Assembly: GCF_001908235.1 (NCBI RefSeq)
Contig: NZ_LGHK01000017.1
Span: 1 to 64,000, forward strand
Source of the DNA: Bradyrhizobium sp. NAS96.2
GTDB taxonomy: Bacteria > Pseudomonadota > Alphaproteobacteria > Rhizobiales > Xanthobacteraceae
Direction of reading: 5' to 3'
DNA: 64,000 bases
Shown: positions 44,965 through 52,891 of the stretch, one piece after another
Numbering within the stretch: the first letter of the stretch is position 1
How the letters are laid out: each line of letters begins with the position of its first letter
Made by a program: the position numbers and the translations under genes
The notes under the pieces: generated by a model
What the model saw: only the letters and a program-made list of their open reading frames with translations
The model's database searches: none
What the model was told of the DNA's origin: nothing

Positions 44965-45741
44965 ATGGATCTGCATCTGCGCGGCAAGCGTGTCCTGATC
45001 ACCGGCGCCTCCAAGGGCATTGGCGCGGCCGCCGCCGAAGCCTTTGCCGAGGAAGGCGCCAATCTGCTGCTCGCCGCCCGCAACGGCGACCAGCTCAAGG
45101 CGCTCGCCGAGCGGCTGCGCTCTACGCACCAGATCGATGCCGCGATCAGCGTGGTGGACTTACGCAAATCCGAGGACCTCGCGCGGCTGGCCAAAGAGGC
45201 CGCCGACATCGACATCCTCGTCAACAATGCCGGCGACATCCCGGGCGGCTCGATCGACAAGATCGACGAGGCGACCTGGCGGCACGCCTGGGAGCTCAAG
45301 GTGTTCGGCTATGTCAATTTGACGCGCGCGATCTACGCGCAGATGAAGGCGCGCGGCGGCGGCGTGATCGTCAACGACATCGGCGCGGCCGGCGAGAAGT
45401 TCGACGCCAACTACATCTGCGGCAGCGCCGGTAACGCGGCGCTGATGTCGTTCACCCGCGCGCTCGGCGGCAAGAGCCTCGCCGACAACATCCGCGTCGT
45501 CGGCATCAACCCCGGCCCCGTTGGGACCGACCGCCACGTCACGCTGCTCAAGACCCGCGCCAAGAACCAGTTCGGCGACGAGAACCGCTACAAGGAATTC
45601 CAAAAGGGCCTGCCGCTCGGCCGCCCCGCACATGCGCGCGAGATCGGCGACCTGATGGCGTTCCTGGCCTCTGATCGCGCGGGGTATACGTCGGGTGTGA
45701 TCTACACGGTGGATGGCGGGCTGACGTCGGGGTGGGGTTAG
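44965..45741 (+). CDS. SDR family protein with a degenerate active site
   Basis: A 258-residue short-chain dehydrogenase-fold protein. The cofactor motif TGASKGIGAAAAEAF and NNAGDIPGG are intact, and the end YTVDGGLTSGWG is usual. The catalytic segment, however, reads IVNDIGAAGEKFDANYICGS: Gly replaces the expected Ser, and the Tyr is followed at +4 by Ser instead of Lys. Without the Lys the standard proton relay is absent, so either the chemistry differs or it is a binding/regulatory SDR. The surrounding loop is otherwise conserved and not decayed. Start at MDLHLRGKR (44965). Divergent from ttuC. Confidence 0.8.
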   Translation: MDLHLRGKRVLITGASKGIGAAAAEAFAEEGANLLLAARNGDQLKALAERLRSTHQIDAAISVVDLRKSEDLARLAKEAADIDILVNNAGDIPGGSIDKIDEATWRHAWELKVFGYVNLTRAIYAQMKARGGGVIVNDIGAAGEKFDANYICGSAGNAALMSFTRALGGKSLADNIRVVGINPGPVGTDRHVTLLKTRAKNQFGDENRYKEFQKGLPLGRPAHAREIGDLMAFLASDRAGYTSGVIYTVDGGLTSGWG

Positions 45742-45751
45742 ACCCTCTCCT

Positions 45752-45835
45752 CGTCATTGCGAGCGAAGCGAAGCAATCCATCTGGCCGCTTGTGGAGAGA
45801 TGGATTGCTTCGTCGCTTCGCTCCTCGCAATGACG
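45752..45835. repeat. Dispersed palindromic repeat, family B (copy 5)
   Basis: CGTCATTGCGAGCGAAGCGA with AGCAATCCATC and inverted GATGGATTGCTTCGTCGCTT with TCGCAATGACG, between two convergent genes and ending next to the hydrolase stop codon. Confidence 0.85.
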
Positions 45836-45836
45836 G

Positions 45837-46688
45837 TTAGGTGGCCGTCCGCTCGAACAACTGCCGGATCAGCGTCGTGATCCGGCCCTGCGGCGCCAGC
45901 AGCTCGTGCATGATCGAGAAATGATCGGCGCCTTCGATCTCCTCATAGGTCACCGGCAAGCCGTAGCGGGCGCGATGGCCGGCGAAATCGGCGGTCTGCT
46001 TGCGCAGCAGCGGCAGTTCGGCGCTGCCGACCACCAGCGACAGCGGTTTTGCCGTGCCGCCTTGCTGCATCATGGGCGAATTGCGCCGTGAGGCGGCTTC
46101 GTCGAGCCTGAGCTTCTCGTTGAGGTAGGAATGCCTGATCGGCTCGAGGTCATAGATGCCCGAGATCGCCATGCCGGCCCGGACATGGGCGTTCGACAGC
46201 GCCATCGATGTCAGATGTCCGCCGGCCGACCAGCCGGACACGACGATGCCATCAGTAGCGGCACCGAGCGTGGGCAACTGCCCGGCAAGAAAATCGATGC
46301 CTGCGTGAATCTCGGCGACGATGTCGTCGAGCGTCGCATCCGGCGCCAGCGTGTAGCCGATCAGGGCGACATTGATGCCGTGCGCCATCGGCCCCTCGGC
46401 AAAGATCGTGAACACCTCCTTGGCGCGGGTCTGCCAATAGCCGCCATGGATGAACAACAGCGTCGGCGCACCGTCGCGGACTTTCAGGAAATCGATCCGG
46501 TTGCGCTCGCGCGGACCATACCGGAGATCGAGATGGCCGGCGTGCTTCTGCCGCAGCGCCGCCGAGCGCTGCTCCCAGCCGGCGGCGATCTCGGCGCTGC
46601 CTTTGACGGCCACTCCGTTGTTCAAGCCAAGGTCGTGCTCCTGCTGGCTCATCGCGCGCCAGTCCAGCGCGGAAAACAACGCTGCCAT
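45837..46688 (-). CDS. Alpha/beta hydrolase, kynurenine formamidase (AFMID)-like
   Basis: A 283-residue alpha/beta hydrolase. LLFIHGGYWQTRAKEVF has the HGGYW oxyanion motif of AFMID/arylformamidase-type enzymes; VVSGWSAGGHLTSMAL gives the nucleophilic Ser; the late GADHFSIMHELL supplies the His; an Asp near LVVGSAELPLL is expected as the third residue (a Glu is visible). AGGGGCAGGG precedes the first ATG. A formamidase or small-amide esterase is likely. No other tryptophan-degradation genes are adjacent; the neighbouring divergent gene is an amidase. Confidence 0.78.
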   Translation of the reverse strand: MAALFSALDWRAMSQQEHDLGLNNGVAVKGSAEIAAGWEQRSAALRQKHAGHLDLRYGPRERNRIDFLKVRDGAPTLLFIHGGYWQTRAKEVFTIFAEGPMAHGINVALIGYTLAPDATLDDIVAEIHAGIDFLAGQLPTLGAATDGIVVSGWSAGGHLTSMALSNAHVRAGMAISGIYDLEPIRHSYLNEKLRLDEAASRRNSPMMQQGGTAKPLSLVVGSAELPLLRKQTADFAGHRARYGLPVTYEEIEGADHFSIMHELLAPQGRITTLIRQLFERTAT

Positions 46689-46776
46689 CCCTGCCCCTTC
46701 GGTTCTCGTCGCATTGCCACGACGGCAGGAAATGTTCTACAGCACAAGGAAACAGAAGACATAGGAGCAACGGCGC

Positions 46777-48198
46777 ATGGCTGATCAGGGCTTGGTGAAG
46801 GAAACGGCGTGTGCCGTCGTCGAGAAACTGAAAGCCGGCGAGGTCACGCCGCTTGATCTGCTCGATGTGCTGGAACAGCGCATCGCCGAGGTCGACGGCA
46901 AGGTCAACGCGCTGCCAATCCGCTGCTTCGACCGCGCCCGCACCCACGCCAAGGCGCTGATGCAGAAACCGGCCGGCGAGCGCGGCCTGCTCGCCGGCCT
47001 TCCCGTTCCGATCAAGGACCTCACCGCCGTCTCCGGCGTGCTGACCACGCTGGGCTCGCCGATCTTCAAGGACAACGTGCCGGCGAAGTCGGACATCCTG
47101 GTCGAGCGCCTCGAACAAAATGGCGGCGTGATCTACGCCAAGTCGAACACGCCGGAGTTCGGCGCCGGCGCCAACACCTTCAACGAGGTGTTCGGTCCGA
47201 CCCGCAATCCCTGGGACACGTCCCGCTCGGCGGCCGGCTCCTCCGGCGGCGCGGCGGCGGCACTGGCCAGCGGCACCGCGTGGCTCGCTCATGGCTCCGA
47301 CATGGGCGGCAGCTTGCGCAACCCGGCGAGCTTCTGCGGCATCGTCGGCCTCCGGCCGTCGATCGGCCGTGTCGCCCAGACGCCGAAATTCGGCGTCGAT
47401 CGCACGCTCGGCCAGCAGGGACCGATGGCGCGCAATGTCGAGGACCTCGCATTGCTACTCGATGCGATGAGCGGCGAGCACGCCGCCGATCCGCTGTCGC
47501 TCCCCTCGCTGCCGACATCGTTCCTGTCGGCGGCGCGCTCCAACCAGAAGCCGAAGCGCATCGCCTATTCGCCCGATTTCGGCATCACGCCCGTCGATCC
47601 CGAGGTCAAGGCCGTGACCCGCAAGGCGGCCGAGCGTTTCGCCGAAGCCGGCGCGATCGTCGAAGAGGCATCTCCCGACTTCAGCGAAGCCCATGAATGC
47701 TTCCACGTGCTGCGCGCGTTCGACTTCGCGATCAGCAAGGCCGAACTGCTGCGCACCAAGCGCGACCTGCTCAAGCCAGAGGTGATCTGGAACATCGAGG
47801 AAGGGCTGAAGCTCACGGTCGAGAAGCTCGAGCGCGCCGAGGCGCAGCGCGTCGCGATAACGCAGCGCGCGCTCGAGTTCTTTGACAAATATGACCTGCT
47901 GCTGGCACCGGCGACCATCGTGCCGCCGTTCCCGGTCGAGCACCGCTATGTCGCCGAGTGCGACGGCAAGAAGTTCGACAATTACGTCGAATGGCTCGGC
48001 ATCGTCTATGCGATCACGCTGGCCTGCTGCCCGGCGCTGTCGCTGCCCTGCGGCTTCACCGCATCGGGCCTGCCGATCGGCCTGCAGATGGTGGCGAGGC
48101 CCCGCGCCGAGGCGCAGCTTCTGGCCGGCGCGAAAGTGCTGGAGGATATTCTCGGCGTGCGCGGCACCACCCCGATCGATCCGCGGCCGCCGCGATAA
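46777..48198 (+). CDS. Amidase signature family protein
   Basis: A 473-residue serine amidase. The Lys-cisSer-Ser triad is visible as LPVPIKDLTAV (Lys), GSDMGGSLRNPASF (second Ser, with the intervening cis-Ser) and AAGSSGGAAAALASG for the glycine-rich signature. The C-terminus LPCGFTASGLPIGLQMVARP is typical. AGGAGCAACG lies upstream of the ATG. It hydrolyses a carboxamide to acid and ammonia; the substrate is unknown. It is not GatA because no gatB/gatC are adjacent. Divergent from the AFMID-like gene and convergent with a TetR gene at 6 bases. Confidence 0.88.
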   Translation: MADQGLVKETACAVVEKLKAGEVTPLDLLDVLEQRIAEVDGKVNALPIRCFDRARTHAKALMQKPAGERGLLAGLPVPIKDLTAVSGVLTTLGSPIFKDNVPAKSDILVERLEQNGGVIYAKSNTPEFGAGANTFNEVFGPTRNPWDTSRSAAGSSGGAAAALASGTAWLAHGSDMGGSLRNPASFCGIVGLRPSIGRVAQTPKFGVDRTLGQQGPMARNVEDLALLLDAMSGEHAADPLSLPSLPTSFLSAARSNQKPKRIAYSPDFGITPVDPEVKAVTRKAAERFAEAGAIVEEASPDFSEAHECFHVLRAFDFAISKAELLRTKRDLLKPEVIWNIEEGLKLTVEKLERAEAQRVAITQRALEFFDKYDLLLAPATIVPPFPVEHRYVAECDGKKFDNYVEWLGIVYAITLACCPALSLPCGFTASGLPIGLQMVARPRAEAQLLAGAKVLEDILGVRGTTPIDPRPPR

Positions 48199-48204
48199 GG
48201 CGGC

Positions 48205-48837
48205 CTACGCCTGGTCTTCCGTCGCCTGCAGCGCGACTGACAGTGCGAGCTTGGTCTGCTCGACGATCTCGTCCATCAGCTCCTCGCGGCTGATCTGGGC
48301 GACCTCGCCGGTGAGCAGGCCCTGCTCGGCGAGCATCACGATGCCGTGCAGCCCGGCCCAGATCTTCAGCGCCTGCCGTTCGCGCAGCAGCCCGACGGCC
48401 GGAGCCTCGAACGACTCGATCAACAGCGCCAGCGTTTCCATCGCCGCAACGTGCAGCTCGCTGCCGACAGGCGCACAGGCCATGGTTCGGGATGCGAACA
48501 TCAGCCGGTAGATGCCGTGGCGCTCGAGCCCGAAGGCCAGCGCAGCCTGGGCAAAGCGCGACAGTTTCGAGCCCTTGCCGGGCAGCTCGATCGCCTCGCG
48601 CATGATCACGTTGAACTGCCGGAATGCTTCCGCGGTCACCGCCTCCAGCAGCGCCTCGCGGTCGGCGAAATGCCGGTACGGCGCCGGCTGCGAGACGCCG
48701 AGCTGCTTGGCCAGCGCCTTGATGCTGATCGCCTCGGGACCACCGAGCTCGACCTCGCGCAACGCGGCCTGAATCAGCGCTTCGCGGAGGTCGCCATGGT
48801 GGTAGGTCTTGAATGGCTTACGAACGATTTGTCCCAT
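48205..48837 (-). CDS. TetR/AcrR-family transcriptional regulator
   Basis: A 210-residue TetR regulator. The start at MGQIVRKPFKTYHHGDLREA is taken; an extension in frame is possible. HTH: EAISIKALAKQLGVSQPAPY then RHFADREALLEAV, at about residues 33-66. The C-terminal ligand domain with RHGIYRLMFAS and GLHGIVMLAEQGLLTGEV is of the WHG/TetR_C-13 type. The target may be the adjacent amidase or its own promoter; no clear operator palindrome was found in the 213-base upstream gap. Confidence 0.85.
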   Translation of the reverse strand: MGQIVRKPFKTYHHGDLREALIQAALREVELGGPEAISIKALAKQLGVSQPAPYRHFADREALLEAVTAEAFRQFNVIMREAIELPGKGSKLSRFAQAALAFGLERHGIYRLMFASRTMACAPVGSELHVAAMETLALLIESFEAPAVGLLRERQALKIWAGLHGIVMLAEQGLLTGEVAQISREELMDEIVEQTKLALSVALQATEDQA

Positions 48838-49050
48838 TGCGGCAAGTGATCGTGGACTGCGGAGTGAGTCCTGAGGAGGACAGAGTAGCGAAATCAAAGA
48901 CTTACGTCACTCAATTATTTTGCGAATGCGAGGCCGATTTAACCATGAACTGCCAAGCTGCCCGGGGCTTTTCTCGAGCAGAAATTGCGTAGGTTTCGAC
49001 CGGATCTCGCGCCGACACTCAAGGGACTGCGCGATCTGTCCCACCTCCCT

Positions 49051-50244
49051 TCATAGCAGTTTCGGATGTCGCCGGCTTCGTTTGCTGATCCATGTGATAG
49101 ATGTCGCAAACAGAGCGAGCGCCGCGATCCCCGCAGCGCTCACCACGAACTGCGCCGCGATGCTGTCGGACACCTTGATGAGATACAAATCCGCCAGCAG
49201 GGAGAGCACGACGGCCGCACAATAGGTTTCGAGCGAACACTCGCCGCAACGAATTGCTCCTTTCAGGACGACCATGCCAAATCCGCGCCAATTCGTCGGC
49301 ACGAACCTCGCCACGACGATGGCGATCGCCAGGAAATGCAGCAGCCGCAGCGGGTCCAGATCCGGCTTGTCGATCGGATAGATCAACCGCTCGATGTAGT
49401 CAGGGATCGCGGCCGCCAGTGGCGCGATCTCCCAGCTCAATGCGACCACCAGACTAAAACCGATGTACGCGATCGCAAGCACAACGACGGGCCTGGCAAC
49501 GATTATCTGCGAAAGCATCCGATAGCCTCGCGTGGCCCACCACGCCCCAATAACGACCAGGAACTGCCAGGCAAGCGGATTGAAGTACCATTGATTGGTC
49601 GGCCACTCCGGTAAGTTCCAGCCGTACAATTGGACCAGCACATAGATAAGCGCGGAGAACAGCAGAGACGCGTTCGGAAACTTCAGTATTCCCCAAAGGA
49701 CAGGCGCAAACGATAGATGAAAGAGCACGAAGGTTGGCAGCGCATCCGTGTTTACTGGGCGGTACATCAGGATGGCGGCGTAGCTCAGAGCTGCGCCCGG
49801 ATTTTGCAGCAGGACCTTCACGTTGGTTTGGTCGGCCAGGCGATCGCTTCCCCAGCCGTACACGACCATGGCAAGAGTCACGGTCAGGATGAGAAAGGCG
49901 GCATAGATCTCCCAGCTTCGCAGCAGCGTATGCGCGACGACTGAAGTCCACCCGTCGCGACGGCGGACATCGCTGTAGCTCAGTGCACAGGTCACGCCGG
50001 ACACGAACATGAAGACTTCGGTCGCATCGCTGAAGCCATAGTGGCGCAGGGTCAACCAGCTGAAGACGTTGTTGGGAATGTGATCGAGGAAGATGCACCA
50101 GACTGCAAGACCTCGGCACAGATCCAGCCGGAGATCGCGGTCCAACGCCGCGCTGTCGTGCCTCCCCTGATGAAAGATCGGCGATGCGGAATGCTGGCGG
50201 GATTCTCCGCCGTTCAAGCGACCCGTCGCACAGTCAGAAAGCAT
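49051..50244 (-). CDS. OpgC-like membrane acyltransferase
   Basis: A roughly 397-residue multi-spanning protein of the OpgC family, which transfers acyl (usually succinyl) groups to periplasmic glucans. Hallmark N-terminal motif RDLRLDLCRGLAVWCIFLDH then IPNNVFSWLTLRHYGFSDAT and EVFMFVSG. About ten hydrophobic helices follow, with WYFNPLAWQFLVVIGAWW and a C-terminal RCGECSLETYCAAVVLSLLA. The start is uncertain: the ATG at 50244 gives a normal N-terminus but has no strong ribosome site. Base composition is noticeably less GC-rich than the flanks. It is divergent from the CBS-BON gene, sharing a region with an FNR/FixK-type box. Confidence 0.85.
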   Translation of the reverse strand: MLSDCATGRLNGGESRQHSASPIFHQGRHDSAALDRDLRLDLCRGLAVWCIFLDHIPNNVFSWLTLRHYGFSDATEVFMFVSGVTCALSYSDVRRRDGWTSVVAHTLLRSWEIYAAFLILTVTLAMVVYGWGSDRLADQTNVKVLLQNPGAALSYAAILMYRPVNTDALPTFVLFHLSFAPVLWGILKFPNASLLFSALIYVLVQLYGWNLPEWPTNQWYFNPLAWQFLVVIGAWWATRGYRMLSQIIVARPVVVLAIAYIGFSLVVALSWEIAPLAAAIPDYIERLIYPIDKPDLDPLRLLHFLAIAIVVARFVPTNWRGFGMVVLKGAIRCGECSLETYCAAVVLSLLADLYLIKVSDSIAAQFVVSAAGIAALALFATSITWISKRSRRHPKLL

Positions 50245-50330
50245 TGGACTATTACCAACCGTCGTCGGCCTACCCGGCCCAATTGCCTGTCGCATCATTG
50301 GCATATCAGCGCAATTGCACGACCGTCCGG

Positions 50331-50372
50331 TTGATAAATATCAACACACGTGTCCTTGCCGAGCGTTAGCTA
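50331..50372 (+). promoter_or_regulatory. FNR/FixK-type box and -10 element before the CBS-BON gene
   Basis: TTGATAAATATCAA (50331-50344) matches TTGA-N6-TCAA. The -10-like TAGCTA at 50367-50372 would put transcription near 50379, about 41.5 bp from the box centre, the standard class II position. The gene starts at 50406 with CGGAGG before it. The box could also affect the divergent OpgC-like gene. Confidence 0.75.
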
Positions 50373-50405
50373 AACACCGTCAGCTCAAGTCGGAGGATCT
50401 ACGCC

Positions 50406-51161
50406 GTGCGCGTACGGGAGATCATGTCACGGAACGTCATCACAATCGATGCCGATGCATCGGTGAGCGACGCCATCAAGACGATGCTGTCCCACCACAT
50501 CGGCGGCCTTCCTGTCATCGATCAGAGTCGCGCGCTCATCGGCATCCTGTCGGACGGAGATTTCATTCGGCGTGTCGAACTTGGAACGGAGAAGCGTCGC
50601 GGCCGCTGGCTTGCCATGCTTGCAGGCACGAGCCAAGTTGCACTCGACTTCGCCCGCCAGCACGGCCGCAAAGTCAATGAGATCATGTCGGCCGATCCGA
50701 TCACCGTCGACGAGAACATGCCGCTCGAGCAAGTCGTTCAACTCATGGAATCGCACGGCGTCACGCGGTTTCCGGTCATGCGCGACAAAAGCCTGGTCGG
50801 GATGGTCACGCGCACGGACTTCATGACCGCGATCGCAAACCTTGGTCTCGAACGGCTCTCCCCTTCCGCCAACGACGATCAGATTCGCGCGGCGGTGATT
50901 GCGGCACTCGGGCATGCGTCCTGGCGACCCGCAGCTCTGAACGTCAGCGTGCATGACGGGATCGTCAACTTACGCGGCAACATCCGGAGCGACAACGCCC
51001 GCAAAGCCGCGACCGTCGCGGCGGAGAACGTTGCGGGCGTGAAGCGGGTCGAAGACCAACTGTCGAAGATCACTTACCCGCCGCCGGAAGAGGATTATGG
51101 CGGCGGCGACTTCGTCTCCTTGGAGGAAGAGCCTTCGACAGAGGATGATCAGCCCTTCTAG
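50406..51161 (+). CDS. CBS-domain pair with C-terminal BON domain
   Basis: A 251-residue soluble protein. Two CBS repeats: VREIMSRNVITIDADASVSD to about residue 60 (GILSDGDFIRRVELG) and VNEIMSADPITVDENMPLEQ to about 140 (GMVTRTDFMTAIANLG). The C-terminal part, about residues 155-225, is a BON domain (AVIAALGHASWRPAALNVSV then GIVNLRGNIRSDNARK), followed by an acidic tail PPPEEDYGGGDF. CBS pairs usually bind adenine nucleotides; BON usually contacts membranes or polymers. Similar proteins in rhizobia are annotated as stress or low-oxygen-induced. GTG start at 50406 after CGGAGGATC. An FNR/FixK-type box lies 62 bases upstream. Confidence 0.88.
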   Translation: MRVREIMSRNVITIDADASVSDAIKTMLSHHIGGLPVIDQSRALIGILSDGDFIRRVELGTEKRRGRWLAMLAGTSQVALDFARQHGRKVNEIMSADPITVDENMPLEQVVQLMESHGVTRFPVMRDKSLVGMVTRTDFMTAIANLGLERLSPSANDDQIRAAVIAALGHASWRPAALNVSVHDGIVNLRGNIRSDNARKAATVAAENVAGVKRVEDQLSKITYPPPEEDYGGGDFVSLEEEPSTEDDQPF

Positions 51162-51314
51162 AGCCACCAGCGCCTGCCTCGCGCCGCCGGATTCGGCGTT
51201 CAGTTGCCAACGGGATGGATTGCGGCGGTGTTCGCAGACAACTCCGATCCCGGACCGGGACACCATCCTTCGTGACGAATGTGTTCTCGTCAGGATCTGC
51301 GACCGCAGCCCAAA

Positions 51315-51347
51315 GAAGCTGCCAGCTGGACGACAGCTGACAGCTTC
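51315..51347 (-). ncRNA. Strong hairpin in convergent gap; possible small RNA or terminator
   Basis: GAAGCTGCCAGCTG (51315-51328), loop GACGA, CAGCTGACAGCTTC (51334-51347): a 14-bp stem with one mismatch. On the minus strand it is followed by TTTGGG and then a second small dyad CTGCG-GT-CGCAG. It lies about 36 bases after the minus-strand start point predicted from the palindromic FNR/FixK-type box at 51418. It may be a short FixK-dependent RNA, or merely the terminator between two convergent genes. Confidence 0.35.
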
Positions 51348-51389
51348 GACGGGGCTGGCTGTGCGCAATTGGGGTATCTGCGCAACCCG

Positions 51390-51438
51390 AGTAAAGCGGA
51401 TTGCCGAGAGGCCGGATTTGACCTGCATCAAATCCGGC
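51390..51438 (-). promoter_or_regulatory. Perfect palindrome containing an FNR/FixK-type box; otherwise gene-free gap 51162-51540
   Basis: GCCGGATTTGA (51411-51421) and TCAAATCCGGC (51428-51438) are perfect 11-bp arms around CCTGCA, with TTGA-N6-TCAA at 51418-51431. On the minus strand TTTACT (51395-51390) lies where a class II -10 should be, giving a start near 51383. No credible protein gene is visible in 51162-51540; a smaller dyad TCCCGG-A-CCGGGA sits at 51248-51260. The arms may alternatively form a terminator hairpin. Confidence 0.5.
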
Positions 51439-51540
51439 TTGCGATCTTATGCCGCGTCACGAGACGCAATACGTTTCGCCTCGCCACCCGCCAACAGCCG
51501 GACCGCACACCTCAAGATCGACCCGCGATGATGAGGGAGC

Positions 51541-52296
51541 TTAATTCAATCTGACGAAGAGGCGATCAATCGCATCCGAGGGAATTGCCAGGCCGAAGCC
51601 CCGCTCGGCCTCGCCGGTGGTGGCGACAACAATGCCGATCACCTCGCCCCGCAGATTGAACAGCGGTCCGCCCGAGCTGCTGCCGCTGTCAAGTAAGGCG
51701 TCGGTCTGAATGAGATCCTGGCAGGGAATGCCGGCGCGCGAACGATGCAGAGCGCTGACAATGCCGAAACTGACGCTTTGAGCAGGTCCCGCCGTCCCCC
51801 CGACTGCAAGCACGAAATCTCCCGGCTCGGCATCGATCGATCGACCAACAGTGGCTGCGGTGAGGCCGGAGGCCGAAACCCTCAGCATGGCTAGGTCAAA
51901 GCGCTCGTCGGCCACCACGAACTTCGCCTCAAACCGGCGTCCGTCCGACAATTCGACCGAGAGTGCCTTGGCGCCGTTGATCAGATGATTGCTCGTCACG
52001 ATCAATCCGGACTCCGACTTGATGATGACGCCCGCACCAGACACCTCCTTCGTCATGGGAGGACCGGAGTTTATCGACCCGGAGGTTGCCGCCGTCCCGG
52101 TATCGACCTTTATGCTGACGACAGTTCGGATGATTTTCCCGACCAGAGGCGCAAGCGTCTGCACGTCCCGGATTTCTCCCGCTTGCACCTGCCCGGCCCA
52201 GAGCAGCAGGAGACTTGACGTTACAACGGCGATCAATGAGGACAACCGATCGGACCGGGTCCTCGCCAACTCGCGACAGGCCCTTTGCGGCATCAT
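51541..52296 (-). CDS. Periplasmic trypsin-like serine protease (S1C), no PDZ domain
   Basis: A 251-residue protein. Signal sequence: LSSLIAVVTSSLLLLWAG then QVQA before GEIRD. The trypsin-like core has the triad His in LIVTSNHLINGAKAL, Asp in VADERFDLAMLRVSASG and Ser in DALLDSGSSSGGPLFNLRGE. The C-terminus GFGLAIPSDAIDRLFVRLN ends without a PDZ domain, unlike DegP/HtrA. It starts 17 bases after the stop of the unknown gene on the same strand, so it should be under that gene's FNR/FixK-type box. Confidence 0.87.
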   Translation of the reverse strand: MMPQRACRELARTRSDRLSSLIAVVTSSLLLLWAGQVQAGEIRDVQTLAPLVGKIIRTVVSIKVDTGTAATSGSINSGPPMTKEVSGAGVIIKSESGLIVTSNHLINGAKALSVELSDGRRFEAKFVVADERFDLAMLRVSASGLTAATVGRSIDAEPGDFVLAVGGTAGPAQSVSFGIVSALHRSRAGIPCQDLIQTDALLDSGSSSGGPLFNLRGEVIGIVVATTGEAERGFGLAIPSDAIDRLFVRLN

Positions 52297-52313
52297 CTCG
52301 TGCTCGCTTCGCA

Positions 52314-52817
52314 CTATTCGGCTACGGCGATCGGCAGCACGCCCGGCCGCCGCTCCGCCGCAATGATTGCCTTCCACAATGCAGCAATGCTGCCTTGGGT
52401 GGTTGGCAGAACCGAGCAATGCCCCGCAGCGTCGAATTCGCAGAACCTCGCCGCCGGATCCTCACATATCTCCGCAAACGCCCGATTGATGAGGTCGAGA
52501 CATTCCAGCAGTCTGGCGATGTTTTCCAGACCAGCACGACGTTGAAGATCAAGCAGGCGAAACGTCACGACTGGCGGGTCGCCGTAGCAGATCTCGGGAT
52601 GGGCAAGCCCGAAGAGCACCTCGACAGCGGATGGCACCTGTCTAATTCGATTGAGAAGGTTCGCAGCCTGGGCTTCTGTGCAGGCAATCAGGCGCGGCGG
52701 CGGCGCTCCGGTTATCGACCTTGCACCGAGAACCGCCGATATCTGCTGCTCAAGCCAGAGACGAACGGGAGCCGGGGCGCTCTGGATTTGCTCGGCATCA
52801 AGCACTATGCCTGTCAT
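52314..52817 (-). CDS. Protein of unknown function (167 residues), FNR/FixK-box gene
   Basis: Not recognised. It starts MTGIVLDAEQIQSAPAPVRL after GGAGGATCAG. The rest is a soluble, predominantly helical protein: an early WLEQQISAVLG helix, then LIACTEAQAANLLNRIRQVP, VLFGLAHPEICYGDPPVVTF, LLDLQRRAGLENIARLLECL and a C-terminal SIAALWKAIIAAERRPGVLP. It contains five cysteines (CTE, CYGD, LECLD, ICEDP, FCEFDAAGHC counts vary in spacing) but no CxxC. No signal peptide or membrane segment. Followed at 17 bases by the serine protease gene. The FNR/FixK-type box 53 bases upstream of its start suggests low-oxygen expression. A regulatory or adaptor role is only a guess. Confidence 0.8.
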   Translation of the reverse strand: MTGIVLDAEQIQSAPAPVRLWLEQQISAVLGARSITGAPPPRLIACTEAQAANLLNRIRQVPSAVEVLFGLAHPEICYGDPPVVTFRLLDLQRRAGLENIARLLECLDLINRAFAEICEDPAARFCEFDAAGHCSVLPTTQGSIAALWKAIIAAERRPGVLPIAVAE

Positions 52818-52842
52818 CGCTGATCCTCCGCTTTCTGCAAGA

Positions 52843-52883
52843 TCACTAGCGCCATTGCTTGCGGCGGCCTTGATGAGGATCAA
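52843..52883 (-). promoter_or_regulatory. FNR/FixK-type box and -10 before the unknown protein gene
   Basis: TTGATGAGGATCAA (52870-52883) fits TTGA-N6-TCAA. On the minus strand the hexamer TAGTGA (52848-52843) is at the class II -10 position, giving a start near 52836; the ATG is at 52817. Confidence 0.72.
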
Positions 52884-52891
52884 TCAGGGAC

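Noticed and set aside
51279..51554. 91-codon + strand frame in the convergent gap
   Set aside because: No ribosome site, unusual composition, and it runs through the palindrome and into the 3' end of the protease gene on the other strand.
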